Source: Pseudomonas sp. KBW05
GTDB lineage: Bacteria; Pseudomonadota; Gammaproteobacteria; Pseudomonadales; Pseudomonadaceae
Direction: 5' to 3'
NCBI RefSeq assembly: GCF_003852405.1
Contig: NZ_QAJM01000014.1
Span: 250,969 to 314,968 of the forward strand
Length of the DNA: 64,000 nucleotides
Of the stretch, positions 38,950 through 48,192 are shown piece after piece. The notes under the pieces are model-generated. The model did not search any database. It was not told where the DNA came from and saw nothing but the letters and a program-made list of their open reading frames with translations. How positions within the stretch are numbered: position 1 is the stretch's first letter; every line of letters starts with the position of its first letter. The position numbers were made by a program, and so were the translations under genes.

Positions 38950-41657
38950 TGAACCGCCAGACCACCGCGTCCACCTGCTGCTATTGCGGCGTGGGTTGCG
39001 GCGTGCTGATCGAACATGACGGTGCGCAGATCCTCGGGGTGACGGGCGACCCGGACCACCCGGCCAATTTCGGCAAATTGTGCAGCAAGGGTTCCAGCCT
39101 GCACCTGACCGGCGACCTGACCGCCCGCGCCTTGTACCCGGAACTGCGCCTGGGCAAAGGCATGGCCCGGGCACGCACCGACTGGGACACGGCCCTGGAT
39201 CACGCGGCAAACGTGTTCGCCGAGACCATCGCTGAACACGGGCCGGACAGCGTGGCCTTCTACATTTCCGGGCAACTGCTGACCGAGGACTACTACAGCT
39301 TCAACAAGCTCGCCCGGGCCTTGGTGGGCACCAACAATATCGATAGCAACTCAAGGCTGTGCATGTCCTCGGCGGTGCTCGGCTACAAACGCAGCCTGGG
39401 CGCCGATGCCCCGCCGTGCAGCTATGAAGACCTGGAAAGCAGTGACTGCGTGATGATTGTCGGCAGCAATATGGCCTACGCCCATCCGGTACTGTTCCGA
39501 CGTTTGGAGGAAGCCAAAGCACGCCGCCCGCAGATGAAAATCGCAGTGATTGACCCACGGCGTACAGACACCTGCGATCTGGCTGACCTGCACCTGGCAA
39601 TTCTGCCGGGCACGGATGTGGCGTTGTTCCATGGGATTTTGCATCTGTTGCTGTGGGAAGACTGGATAGACCGCGCGTTTATCCAGGCCCACACCGAGGG
39701 TTTGACCGAGCTGAAACGCCTGGTACATGACTACACGCCGCAGATGGTCACGCAGTTGTGCGGGATCAGCGTCGAGCAACTGCGCTTGTGCGCAGAGTGG
39801 GTGGGTACCTCCAGCAGTTTCCTGTCGCTGTGGTGCATGGGCCTTAACCAGTCCACCGCCGGCAGCGCAAAAAACAGCGCGCTGATCAACCTGCACCTGG
39901 CCACCGGGACGATTGGACGGCCGGGTTGTGGCCCGTTTTCCCTGACGGGTCAGCCGAATGCCATGGGCGGGCGCGAAACGGGCAGCTTGTCGAACTTGCT
40001 GCCGGGGCATCGTGAGGCAGCGAACCCTGAACATCGCGCAGAGGTCGCGGCGTATTGGGGCGTGGCGTCGCTACCCGCCACTGTTGGGCTGAGCGCTGTC
40101 GAGCTGTTCGAGCAGATGCAGGCGGGCAAGATCAAGGCGGTGTGGATCGCCTGCACCAACCCGGCCCAATCGCTGCCGGACCAGAACGCCGTGCGCGCAG
40201 CCTTGGCGATCTGCCCTTTTGTGGTGTTGCAGGAAGCCTTTCACACCACTGAAACGGCGGCCTATGCCGACCTGTTGCTGCCCGCCGCCAGTTGGGGGGA
40301 GAAAGAAGGCACGGTGACCAACTCCGAGCGGCGTATTTCCCACGTACGCCGCGCCATCGATCCACCGGGAGAAGCGCGGCCGGATTGGGCAATTACCGTG
40401 GATTTCGCGCAGCGCCTGGAGCGTCGTTTACGCCCGGGGCAGGACAGACTGTTTGCCTTCGAGCAGCCAGCGCAGATTTTTGATGAGTACAAACGGCTGA
40501 CCCACGGGCGCGATCTCGACTTGTCGGGCATCAGCCACGCCGTGCTCGACAGCATCGGCCCACAGCAATGGCCGTTTCCTACAGGTGCACAAGCCGGCAC
40601 GCCACGCTTGTACACCAACGGCCACTTCCCCACCGCCAGCGGGCGCGCGCAGTTCATCGCCGACCCTTACCGTGCGGCCAAGGAACAGCGTGATGCGCGT
40701 TTCCCCTTGACCCTGATCACCGGCCGCCTACGTGACCAATGGCATGGTATGAGCCGCACCGGCACCGCCGCGCAGTTATTCGGACACGTCAGCGAGGCAT
40801 TGTTGAGCCTGCATCCAGACGAAATGCGCCGTCATCGCGTGAAAGACGGTGATCTGGTCAACCTCAAAAGCCGGCGCGGCCAAGTGATCGTGGCGGTCAG
40901 CGCTGACGACAGCGTGCGCCCTGGCCAGGCGTTTCTGCCGATGCATTGGGGTGATCGTTTTCTCAAAGGCGGCGTGAACGCCCTCACCCAACCGGCGTTC
41001 GACCCGCTGTCGAAACAGCCGGAACTCAAGCACAGCGGTGTGCGCCTGGAGGCGGTGAGCCTGCCGTGGCAGTTGTTCGCCTTGATCGAGGGCGATGTGC
41101 AGCAACACTTTGCAGCCTTGCGCCCGCTGTGCGAGGGCTTTGCCTACGTCAGCCTGAGCCTGGCCGGACGCGAGCGCCCGGCCCTATTGGTGCGTGCGGC
41201 ACACAGCGAAGCGCCCGACCTGCAACTGCTGACGCGTATCGACGAATTACTCGGCCTCAACGACGGCCCGGTGATGGCCTATGACGACCCGCGCCGTTCC
41301 ATTGGCAAGCGCGTGAAAATCGAGAAAGGCCGCATCACCGCGCTGCGCCTGGCCGGGGAAACCCTGGCGCGTCACTGGCTGCAAAGCCTGTGGTTGGAGG
41401 GGCGGACCGACGATCAACTGCGGCGCTGGCTGTTGGCGCCACTCAGTGCACCGCCGGGAGGTCCAGCGGCCAGCAGCAAGGTGTTGTGTAACTGCAAGAA
41501 CGTCAGCGAGAACACCGTGTGCGCTGGCATTGCCCGTGGCCTGGACCTGGATGGGCTCAAACGGGAGCTGGGTTGCGGCACGCAATGCGGCTCCTGTGTA
41601 CCGGAAATCAAGCGTCTATTGGCCAGCAATCCGCAGCCAATCGCAATCAGTGTGTGA
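38949..41657 (+). CDS. nasC: assimilatory nitrate reductase catalytic subunit
   Basis: The enzyme reduces nitrate to nitrite in the cytoplasm. The 902-residue protein has an N-terminal [4Fe-4S] motif (CCYCGVGCGV ... LCSKG), the molybdopterin oxidoreductase body binding bis-MGD (SNSRLCMSSAV, NPAQSLPD, TGRLRDQWHGMSRTG), and a C-terminal BFD-like [2Fe-2S] domain (CNCKNVSE ... CGTQCGSCVPEI) that probably receives electrons. The start ATG overlaps the nirD stop by one base. No separate electron-transfer subunit is encoded here. The symbol follows P. aeruginosa usage; Klebsiella calls the same enzyme NasA. Confidence 0.95.
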   Translation: MNRQTTASTCCYCGVGCGVLIEHDGAQILGVTGDPDHPANFGKLCSKGSSLHLTGDLTARALYPELRLGKGMARARTDWDTALDHAANVFAETIAEHGPDSVAFYISGQLLTEDYYSFNKLARALVGTNNIDSNSRLCMSSAVLGYKRSLGADAPPCSYEDLESSDCVMIVGSNMAYAHPVLFRRLEEAKARRPQMKIAVIDPRRTDTCDLADLHLAILPGTDVALFHGILHLLLWEDWIDRAFIQAHTEGLTELKRLVHDYTPQMVTQLCGISVEQLRLCAEWVGTSSSFLSLWCMGLNQSTAGSAKNSALINLHLATGTIGRPGCGPFSLTGQPNAMGGRETGSLSNLLPGHREAANPEHRAEVAAYWGVASLPATVGLSAVELFEQMQAGKIKAVWIACTNPAQSLPDQNAVRAALAICPFVVLQEAFHTTETAAYADLLLPAASWGEKEGTVTNSERRISHVRRAIDPPGEARPDWAITVDFAQRLERRLRPGQDRLFAFEQPAQIFDEYKRLTHGRDLDLSGISHAVLDSIGPQQWPFPTGAQAGTPRLYTNGHFPTASGRAQFIADPYRAAKEQRDARFPLTLITGRLRDQWHGMSRTGTAAQLFGHVSEALLSLHPDEMRRHRVKDGDLVNLKSRRGQVIVAVSADDSVRPGQAFLPMHWGDRFLKGGVNALTQPAFDPLSKQPELKHSGVRLEAVSLPWQLFALIEGDVQQHFAALRPLCEGFAYVSLSLAGRERPALLVRAAHSEAPDLQLLTRIDELLGLNDGPVMAYDDPRRSIGKRVKIEKGRITALRLAGETLARHWLQSLWLEGRTDDQLRRWLLAPLSAPPGGPAASSKVLCNCKNVSENTVCAGIARGLDLDGLKRELGCGTQCGSCVPEIKRLLASNPQPIAISV

Positions 41658-41667
41658 GGGGAAGAAC

Positions 41668-42411
41668 ATGAGCGCAAAAGTCTGGCTGGTGGGTGCAGGG
41701 CCCGGCGACCCGGAGTTGCTGACCCTCAAAGCAGTAAGGGCAATGAATGAAGCCGATGTGGTGCTGATTGATGATCTGGTCAACCCGGTGGTGCTGGAAC
41801 ATTGCGCCGCTGCACGGGTGATTACTGTCGGAAAGCGCGGCGGTTGTCGCTCTACGCCGCAGGATTTTATCCACCGCCTGATGCTGCGTTATGCGCGCCA
41901 GGGCAAGTGCGTGGTGCGGCTCAAGGGCGGCGACCCGTGCATTTTCGGCCGGGGTGGCGAAGAGGCGATGTGGTTGCGTGAGCGTGGGGTCGAGGTGGAG
42001 TTGGTCAACGGTATCACCGCCGGCCTGGCAGGAGCGACGAATTGCTCGGTGCCCCTGACATTGCGCGGTGTCAGTCGGGGCGTGACGCTGGTGACGGCGC
42101 ATACCCAAGACGACAGCAGCCTGAATTGGCGGGCGCTGGCAGAGGGCGGAACGACGTTGGTGGTGTATATGGGCGTGGCGAAGCTGGAGGAGATTCGCCT
42201 GCAATTGCTGGAGGGCGGCATGGCGGCGGATATGCCGGTGGCGATGATCGAAAATGCTTCGCTGCCCCAGCAGCGCGAGTGTCGCAGCACGCTGTTGCGG
42301 ATGCAGGAGGACGCGCGGGTTTTCGCCTTGAAAAGCCCGGCCATTCTGGTGATCGGCAGGGTCGCCGCTGTCGGACAGGCCGCCTATGTTGCCGCTGCGG
42401 CCAGCGCCTGA
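41668..42411 (+). CDS. cobA: uroporphyrinogen-III C-methyltransferase (SUMT)
   Basis: CobA makes precorrin-2, the precursor of the siroheme used by NirB. The 247-residue protein has VWLVGAGPGDPELLTLKA, KRGG..., VVRLKGGDPCIFGRGGEE and GITAGLAGA, the standard SAM-dependent tetrapyrrole methylase motifs. GAGGGGAAG precedes the ATG at 41668. It is a stand-alone SUMT, not the fused CysG. As last gene of the operon it ties cofactor supply to nitrite reductase synthesis. Confidence 0.94.
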   Translation: MSAKVWLVGAGPGDPELLTLKAVRAMNEADVVLIDDLVNPVVLEHCAAARVITVGKRGGCRSTPQDFIHRLMLRYARQGKCVVRLKGGDPCIFGRGGEEAMWLRERGVEVELVNGITAGLAGATNCSVPLTLRGVSRGVTLVTAHTQDDSSLNWRALAEGGTTLVVYMGVAKLEEIRLQLLEGGMAADMPVAMIENASLPQQRECRSTLLRMQEDARVFALKSPAILVIGRVAAVGQAAYVAAAASA

Positions 42412-42424
42412 GGCAAATCGCAGG

Positions 42425-42458
42425 CGAAAAAAAGCCCGGCCTAAGCCGGGCTTTTTTC
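42425..42458. terminator. bidirectional terminator between cobA and oprF
   Basis: A-tract, AAGCCCGGC-CTAA-GCCGGGCTT, T-tract; serves cobA on the plus and oprF on the minus strand. Confidence 0.93.
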
Positions 42459-42471
42459 TACCACTCAGTAA

Positions 42472-43452
42472 TTACTGAGCTTGGGCTTCAACCGACGCTT
42501 CTACACGACGGTTAACAGCACGACCAGCTTCAGTTGCGTTGTCAGCAACTGGGCGGGATTCGCCGTAACCTACTGCAGTTACACGGCTAGGAGCAACGCC
42601 GTCTTTAACCAGGACTTGCTTAACAGCGTCAGCACGACGCTGGGACAGCTTCTGGTTGTAAGCGTCTGGACCTACGGAGTCAGTGTGACCAGCAACTTCT
42701 ACGTTGGTAGCTGGGTACTGAGCCATGAAGTCGGCCAGGTTTTTCACGTCGCCGTAGCTGTTAGGCTTAACAACGGATTTGTCGAAGTCGAACTTAACGT
42801 CCAGCTCAACACGAACAACCTGAGCAACTGGAGCTTCTGGCTCTGGAGTTGGCTCTGGAGCTGGTGCTGGGGTAGGAGCTGGAGCAGCTGCGCCAGCGTT
42901 ACCGCCGAAGTTTACGCCCAGGCCGACCAGTGCGGAGTAGTCCCACTTGCCGTTGTCCAGACCGTAGTCAGCTTCAACACCGGCACGAGCGTACAGGTTG
43001 TTGGTGAAGTAGTACTTCACGCCAGTACCAACGGTAGCGAAAGTAGTCTGATCGCGACCGCTGTGGCCGTCAGCTTTGACGTTGCCACGGCTCTGGTGAC
43101 CGAAACCACCTTCAACGTATGGACGCAGGCTGTCTACGCCAGCTTGACCGAAGTGATACTGAGCAACCAGGCTGCCGGTATCGCCTTTGATCTTCTGGTT
43201 ACCAGTACCGTCGTTCGAACGGGTGTGGTTGGTTTTGTCGTAGGACAGGTTCAAGGACAGGTCGTCGGTCAGGAAGTAACCGATGCGAGCGCCAGGATTG
43301 AAGCCGTCTTCGATGTGCTTGACGCTATCGTTGTACTGCTTCTTGTAGAACAGCTCGCCTTCAACTGCGCCTTGGCCTTGTGCCAGAACGCCGAAAGAAG
43401 TAGCGGCAATAAGAGAACCAATGGCCAAGCCCAAGGTGTTTTTCAGTTTCAT
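42472..43452 (-). CDS. oprF: major outer membrane porin OprF
   Basis: OprF is an abundant porin and peptidoglycan-binding structural protein. The 326-residue precursor has a signal peptide of 24 residues (ending GVLA), an eight-stranded barrel domain to about residue 185, a Pro/Ala/Glu linker (APAPTPAPAPEPTPEPEAP) and an OmpA C-terminal domain (DFDKSVVKPNSYGDV, VAGHTDSVGPDAYNQKLSQRR). The disulfide-forming Cys region of P. aeruginosa OprF is absent. GGGGA precedes the ATG. Codon use is strongly biased to preferred codons, as expected for a highly expressed gene. sigX lies 107 bp upstream. Confidence 0.97.
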   Translation of the reverse strand: MKLKNTLGLAIGSLIAATSFGVLAQGQGAVEGELFYKKQYNDSVKHIEDGFNPGARIGYFLTDDLSLNLSYDKTNHTRSNDGTGNQKIKGDTGSLVAQYHFGQAGVDSLRPYVEGGFGHQSRGNVKADGHSGRDQTTFATVGTGVKYYFTNNLYARAGVEADYGLDNGKWDYSALVGLGVNFGGNAGAAAPAPTPAPAPEPTPEPEAPVAQVVRVELDVKFDFDKSVVKPNSYGDVKNLADFMAQYPATNVEVAGHTDSVGPDAYNQKLSQRRADAVKQVLVKDGVAPSRVTAVGYGESRPVADNATEAGRAVNRRVEASVEAQAQ

Positions 43453-43559
43453 CCGTTAAATCCCCATCTGGTGATTGTAAAGCAGTCCCACAAACCGGGG
43501 GACAACTCGGCGACAAGTCTAACAGAACTTGCCTACACGTAAGAGATATTTGCCACGCA

Positions 43560-44150
43560 CTAAGTTTCAGTCTCGCCCGCAAATTTCTCACGTAATTTAT
43601 CTAGAGCACGTTTGTAACGCATTTTTGTAGCACTCAAACCCATGTGCATGATGTCAGCGATTTCCTGAAATTCCAGTTCTGCGACAAATCGTAGCACCAG
43701 GATTTCGCGGTCAATCGGGTTCACATACACCAACCAGCGATCGAGCCCGGCCTTGTCCTCGGGTGCCGGCGTCTTTTCTTCAGACGCTTCCTCAAGGGGG
43801 TCCAGACTCAAAGCGTCCATCAAGCGACGCTTTCGCCGTTCCTTACGATACTGCGTGATGCACTCGTTGTACGTGATGCTATATAGCCATGTCTTGAACT
43901 TCGATTTGCCCTCGAAGTTCTTCAAGCCATACAGCACCTTGAGCATCACTTCCTGACAGACATCATCCGCATCTCTATCGTTCCCTAAATACCTTGAACA
44001 AACGTTGAACAGAGTGCGTTGATATCTGCGCATCAATTCTTCGTACGCGCGAGTTACGTGAAACAGCTCCGTGTGCGAGCGCGCGACCAACTCCTCATCA
44101 GAGAGCTCACGGGGGTCATAGCGCGTGGACAGCGTTTGGGCTTTATTCAA
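43560..44150 (-). CDS. sigX: ECF sigma factor SigX
   Basis: SigX directs transcription of oprF and cell-envelope genes. The 196-residue protein has sigma region 2 (YEELMRRYQRTLFNVCSRYLGN, DADDVCQEVMLKV, FKTWLYSITYN) and region 4 (DREILVLRFVAELEFQEIADIM ... MRYKRALDKLREKF). The reading frame starts with TTG at 44150; no good ribosome site or nearby ATG was seen, so translation may be weak. No anti-sigma gene is adjacent, as usual for SigX. Confidence 0.95.
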   Translation of the reverse strand: MNKAQTLSTRYDPRELSDEELVARSHTELFHVTRAYEELMRRYQRTLFNVCSRYLGNDRDADDVCQEVMLKVLYGLKNFEGKSKFKTWLYSITYNECITQYRKERRKRRLMDALSLDPLEEASEEKTPAPEDKAGLDRWLVYVNPIDREILVLRFVAELEFQEIADIMHMGLSATKMRYKRALDKLREKFAGETET

Positions 44151-44237
44151 AACAAGTCGTGCCGACAGTCAGGTCAATGTCCGCTACAGCCCGGTCAGCC
44201 GGGTTTGCGGCGGCGTACATTAGCAGGGTTTGCCGGG

Positions 44238-45062
44238 TTAGCGGCTACTGACCTGCTGTTCCAGGAGGATCCGATTGGACAACGACACCAGGTCGCCGTC
44301 ATCGGTCAGCACCGTCGTCTTGACTGTACCGATCTCCTCGATTTGCCCTTCGACCTCGCCTACACGCACCTGTTGCCCAACCTGATACAACTCACGCACA
44401 TAGATTCCCGCAAGAATCTGGCCGGCAATTTCCCGGCTTCCCAAGCCCATGGCCAGCGCAACGGCCAGACCAACGGTAATCAAAACGATCACAATCACGT
44501 GGTTGAGCAGGTCAGTCTTGACCTCCAACTGGCTGATCGCGACCGAAATACTGATGATGATCACCAGGCCCTGGGCAATTCGCCCCAGGCCAGCGGCATA
44601 GTCCAGCCCCACCCCTTCAGCGGCCCCGCGCACCAAGCCATTGGCCAGTTGCGCCAGTAAAACGCCTACCAGCAGTACCAGCGCGCCGCCGAAAACCTTC
44701 GGCAAATACAGCGCCAGCATGTCGAGCGTAGCTGAAACTCGCTCAAGGCCAAGGGATTGAGCCGCAGAAACCAGAAAAATCAGCAAAACGAACCAGTAGA
44801 CGATCTTGCCGATCAGTGTCGAGATCGGCACTTGCAGCCCGGCGCGCCCCAACAGCTTGGTCAGGCCGGTGCCTGCCATCAGGCGGTCGAGGCCGAGTTT
44901 GGCGAGGAGTTTGGACAACAGGGTGTCGAGCAGCTTGGCCACGACAAAACCCAGCAATACCAGGACTAGAGCCCCAAACAGGTTGGGAATGAAGTTCGCC
45001 ACCTTGGTCCACAATGCGGTCATCGCGGTGACCAGGCTCTGGGTCCAGAGATCAAGTTCCAT
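44238..45062 (-). CDS. cmpX: mechanosensitive-channel-like membrane protein CmpX
   Basis: The 274-residue protein has four or five membrane segments with repeated channel-type helices (FGALVLVLLGFVVAKLL, FGGALVLLVGVLLAQLA) and an MscS-like soluble part (REIAGQILAGIYVRELYQVGQQVRVGEVEGQI). It belongs to the conserved TM-helix MscS-like family and lies between crfX and sigX as in P. aeruginosa. The ATG at 45062 follows the crfX stop by two bases; a TTG at 45068 is possible. Known to influence envelope stress and SigX activity in P. aeruginosa. Confidence 0.9.
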   Translation of the reverse strand: MELDLWTQSLVTAMTALWTKVANFIPNLFGALVLVLLGFVVAKLLDTLLSKLLAKLGLDRLMAGTGLTKLLGRAGLQVPISTLIGKIVYWFVLLIFLVSAAQSLGLERVSATLDMLALYLPKVFGGALVLLVGVLLAQLANGLVRGAAEGVGLDYAAGLGRIAQGLVIIISISVAISQLEVKTDLLNHVIVIVLITVGLAVALAMGLGSREIAGQILAGIYVRELYQVGQQVRVGEVEGQIEEIGTVKTTVLTDDGDLVSLSNRILLEQQVSSR

Positions 45063-45064
45063 AT

Positions 45065-45310
45065 TCAATCAGCCTTATCAGCAGTGCGAGCAAGAGGTTT
45101 ACGACGGGAAACCGGTGAAACGTGGGCCGAACCGTTGTTCAGGGCCATCATCAACGCCGGCAGCCAACGCCCGAGCAGGCCGAACAAATCACCCGCCCCT
45201 ACCTGACGGTTGGCGGTTTTCAACACGCGGCCCAGGCAGGCATCGTCGTCACGGTTGGACGGCGAGGCATTGAGCATGTCACGCAAAGACTGTTCGAACG
45301 GATCGTGCAT
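45065..45310 (-). CDS. crfX: small conserved protein CrfX
   Basis: This 81-residue protein (MHDPFEQSLRDMLNASPSNRDDDACLGRVLKTANRQVG...) matches the CrfX family found only in the cmaX-crfX-cmpX-sigX-oprF locus of Pseudomonas. A hydrophobic stretch (LFGLLGRWLPALMMAL) could be membrane-associated. GAGAGG lies 4 bases before the ATG. Its biochemical function is not known. Confidence 0.85.
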   Translation of the reverse strand: MHDPFEQSLRDMLNASPSNRDDDACLGRVLKTANRQVGAGDLFGLLGRWLPALMMALNNGSAHVSPVSRRKPLARTADKAD

Positions 45311-45396
45311 AAAGACCTCTCGCAAGTGTTTTAAAAGACGAGGGTTAAATTCTTGGGGTCACATGGGACCCTTCCTACGTTCAGGTCATATTCAGG

Positions 45397-46392
45397 TCAA
45401 ACCCAGCGCAATCGTCGAAATAGCCACCATTGCCCCAGTGCCACTGACACCATCAACAGGCAGGCAATCACAAACCCATAGGGGCTGGCGGAGAACGGAA
45501 TCCCGCCCACATTGATACCCAGCAAGCCGGTGAGAAAGCTCATCGGCAGGAAGATCCCGGTGATAATGCCAAAACGGTACATCGTGCGATTCATACGCAC
45601 GCTCAAACGCCGGTCTTCGGCTTCCAGCACAAGCCCCACGCGCTCCCGGGTCAATTCAAGTTCTTCCAGGTAGCGGGTCAGGCTGTTGTTCAATTCGTTC
45701 CAATAGTCGGCATCGTCGTCGCAGAACCACGGCAATTTGATCCGCGTCAGCTGGGCAAAAATATCCCGCTGCGGCGCGAGGAATCGCTTCAGCCCAGCCG
45801 CTCGCCGACGGATCTGCAAAACACTGCCATGCTCCGGGGTATACCGTTCGTCGGTATCGAGTTTTTCTTCCTCGGCATCGACGATTTCGGACAGGTCGGA
45901 GACCAGATCCTGCACTTTGTTGGTCAAGTACTGCGCCATATAAAGGATAAGTTCTGACGCTGTTTTAGGACCTTTGCCATCCGCCAACTGCACCAACAGC
46001 TCATCGGTGGCGCGCAACGGCCGCAAACGCAGGGAAATCACCCGACTGGCCGCCGCAAAAATGCGCACCGAGACCATGTCTTCCGGCTCGGCGCCCGGGT
46101 TGAGGTTGACCCCGCGCAGGAACAGCAGCAACTCGGCGTCCGGCAACGGCAACAGGCGCGGGCGAGTGTTCTCCTCCAGCAGCAAGTCACAGGCGAACTC
46201 GCTCAAGCCGCTGGATTTACGCAGCCAGGTCTGCGTCTGGGGATGGCTGCGATCCCAGTGCAGCCACAGGCTTTCCTGGGGCTGCAGTTGCAAGTCGTCG
46301 AGCTCTGTCCGGGCAATCGAACGCGCACCGCCTTTACCGTCCAGCACCAGGGCATGCACCAGCCCCCATTGCGCGTTTTCTTCCTCGAACAT
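45397..46392 (-). CDS. cmaX: CorA/ZntB-family divalent cation transporter CmaX
   Basis: The protein (331 aa) has the large cytoplasmic CorA domain with coiled helices and two C-terminal membrane helices (FGIITGIFLPMSFLTGLLGINVGGIPF and YGFVIACLLMVSVALG, quoted here in outline). The pore signature is GIN followed by VGGIP, closer to ZntB than to the GMN of CorA, so zinc or another metal may be the substrate. I chose the ATG at 46392 (GGGG at the right distance); a GTG two codons upstream is possible. It lies 86 bp upstream of crfX. Confidence 0.88.
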   Translation of the reverse strand: MFEEENAQWGLVHALVLDGKGGARSIARTELDDLQLQPQESLWLHWDRSHPQTQTWLRKSSGLSEFACDLLLEENTRPRLLPLPDAELLLFLRGVNLNPGAEPEDMVSVRIFAAASRVISLRLRPLRATDELLVQLADGKGPKTASELILYMAQYLTNKVQDLVSDLSEIVDAEEEKLDTDERYTPEHGSVLQIRRRAAGLKRFLAPQRDIFAQLTRIKLPWFCDDDADYWNELNNSLTRYLEELELTRERVGLVLEAEDRRLSVRMNRTMYRFGIITGIFLPMSFLTGLLGINVGGIPFSASPYGFVIACLLMVSVALGQWWLFRRLRWV

Positions 46393-46416
46393 CCTCACCC
46401 CATCGGCTATTGCGGT

Positions 46417-46908
46417 TTATTCAGGCATTTTCAGCGGGCTTGGCGACACGATCACGCCGTTGTTATCGGCGTAGATGTATTCGCCGGGGCGAAACGTCAC
46501 GCCGGCAAACGTGACCACCACGTTGAGGTCGCCGATACCGCGCTTGTCGGTCTTCATCGGGTGGCTGGCAAGCGCCTGCACCCCCAAATCGGTCTGCGCG
46601 ATGACATCGACATCACGGATGCAACCGTAGATCACCAGCCCTTCCCAGCCGTTCTTTGCGGCCTTTTCGGCGATCATGTCGCCCAGCAACGCGCGGCGCA
46701 GGGAACCACCACCATCGACCACCAACACCTTGCCAGCGCCCGGCTGGTCGGCTTGCTCCTTGACCAGCGAGTTATCTTCGAAGCACTTGATAGTGACAAT
46801 CTCACCACCAAAGGAGTCTCGGCCGCCGAAGTTGCTGAACATCGGCTCGACGACCTGCACCAGCTCCGGGTAGGCGTCACACAGGTCGGGGGTCACGTAA
46901 TGGTTCAT
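46417..46908 (-). CDS. rraA: RraA family protein (RNase E activity regulator)
   Basis: The 163-residue protein begins [22 protein letters not shown] and has the family core [21 protein letters not shown] and [10 protein letters not shown]. coli RraA binds RNase E and slows RNA decay; some relatives are aldolases of the HMG/CHA type, which use the same GDMIA...RD site. The short form and Pseudomonas context favour the regulator. AAAGGA precedes the ATG. It is 24 bp upstream of cmaX and probably co-transcribed. Confidence 0.9.
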   Translation of the reverse strand: MNHYVTPDLCDAYPELVQVVEPMFSNFGGRDSFGGEIVTIKCFEDNSLVKEQADQPGAGKVLVVDGGGSLRRALLGDMIAEKAAKNGWEGLVIYGCIRDVDVIAQTDLGVQALASHPMKTDKRGIGDLNVVVTFAGVTFRPGEYIYADNNGVIVSPSPLKMPE

Positions 46909-47096
46909 CGAAAAAATTCCTTTCTGTCAAAGAAGTGTCTTTCAAGGAAGTACCGGTCGAAGCCGGTGGGGAACATCCCACCCGCGCCGCCGCAACGCAA
47001 TAGCCACTGCGCGACTGAATATGACCAGAAGCGTCCAGCGCGTCATATCTTAGCCGTAACCGTAATCGAGCGAAACGCCCGTGGCTGAGCGCTCCG

Positions 47097-48086
47097 TCAA
47101 ACCTCGGCGACGGCCGCCGCCGAGGCCCCGAACAATGGTGTGAGCGGATCCTTCAACCACTGCGCCACCAACGGCCACACTTCAGTTTGCGCCGCTTTGC
47201 TGACCAGCATCTCTACGTGGCCGAAATCCCCGCTGAAACCCTGCTGGCGCCCCAGGCACAGGTATTGGCGATGCTCAGAGCCCACCTGCTCGAACAGCTT
47301 GCGACAGGCCCAGTCCGGGTCTTGATGGTCGCCGGCAGCACTGACAGCCAAGAGCGGCACCTCGACGGCGGCCAGGCCTTTCCACCAATCGTTTTTACCT
47401 TCGCCAAAACGTCCAAACAGGCCGTTCCAGCGCATGGCTTCGATCAGCACGCCTGCGGGTTCGTCCTCCGGGCCGCGCTTGAACCGTGAGCCGGAAATCT
47501 CGCCGAAGCGTTTCAACAGCAAGCGGCCAGTCCACTCCAGCGGCGGCAGTTTCAACGGCCAATGCGTGCGACTGACCTGACAGCCAAACAGCGCCACCGA
47601 AGCCACTGCCGGCGCGCCCAGGTGTTGCCCACCCAAGGCTGCAGCCAAGCTGGTGGCGCCCAGCGAATGACCGACCCAATGCGGGATCTGCCCGCTTTGC
47701 TCACGCACAAACGCGCCAATGGCCGGCAAATCGTAGCGCGCATAGTCAGCGACACGATTGCGCGCGTAGTCCTGATTGCGCTTGGACAGGCCATGCCCAC
47801 GCATTTCCGGAATCCACACATCAAACCCCTGGCGTGCCAGGTGGGCGCCCAGACCGAGCCCCTTGGGCGAATACCAGAAGCGTCGGTTGGAAAAACTGCC
47901 GTGCAACAAAATAACGGGGATGCCCCGGTTTTCCGGGACATCGGCCTGGCCCAAGCGGGTAACCGCCAGCTCGACGGTGCCGTCGGGACTGTTACCGGGC
48001 TTGAGGCGGTATACATCTTCACTCAGGTCGCCACGACGTTCAGCGCTGATCAGGGCGACGGGAAACAGGTTGCTGCTGCTTTGCAT
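47097..48086 (-). CDS. alpha/beta hydrolase
   Basis: The 329-residue protein has the oxyanion motif LLHGSFSNRRFW, the nucleophile elbow GHSLGA, a likely acid at AAGDHQDPDW and the catalytic His in FGHVEML. A homologue lies at the same place next to ppsA in P. aeruginosa. It could be an esterase or lipase; no substrate can be named. The ATG at 48086 is preceded by AAGAG. The terminator of ppsA lies right upstream, so its own promoter must overlap that structure, or readthrough is used. Confidence 0.87.
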   Translation of the reverse strand: MQSSSNLFPVALISAERRGDLSEDVYRLKPGNSPDGTVELAVTRLGQADVPENRGIPVILLHGSFSNRRFWYSPKGLGLGAHLARQGFDVWIPEMRGHGLSKRNQDYARNRVADYARYDLPAIGAFVREQSGQIPHWVGHSLGATSLAAALGGQHLGAPAVASVALFGCQVSRTHWPLKLPPLEWTGRLLLKRFGEISGSRFKRGPEDEPAGVLIEAMRWNGLFGRFGEGKNDWWKGLAAVEVPLLAVSAAGDHQDPDWACRKLFEQVGSEHRQYLCLGRQQGFSGDFGHVEMLVSKAAQTEVWPLVAQWLKDPLTPLFGASAAAVAEV

Positions 48087-48098
48087 AATGCTCTTGCA

Positions 48099-48134
48099 CA
48101 AAAAAGGGCGGCGTCCGCGAGGAGGCCCGCCCTG
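48099..48134 (-). terminator. rho-independent terminator of ppsA
   Basis: On the minus strand AGGGCGG ... CCGCCCT is followed by TTTTT, about 60 bases after the ppsA stop and 13 bases before the ATG of the hydrolase gene. Confidence 0.85.
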
Positions 48135-48192
48135 TACAGATAAGAATGCCGGCCACCCTCAGCGAGTGACCGGCACTTTTGACGTACCGACT

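Noticed and set aside
42481-43542. Open frame opposite oprF
   Set aside because: oprF uses a narrow codon set that leaves the other strand open; the predicted product is low-complexity and has no start signal.
44238-46398. Separate AlgU (sigma-22) promoter before cmaX
   Set aside because: I looked for GAACTT-N16-TCTGA in the short upstream gaps and found no match.
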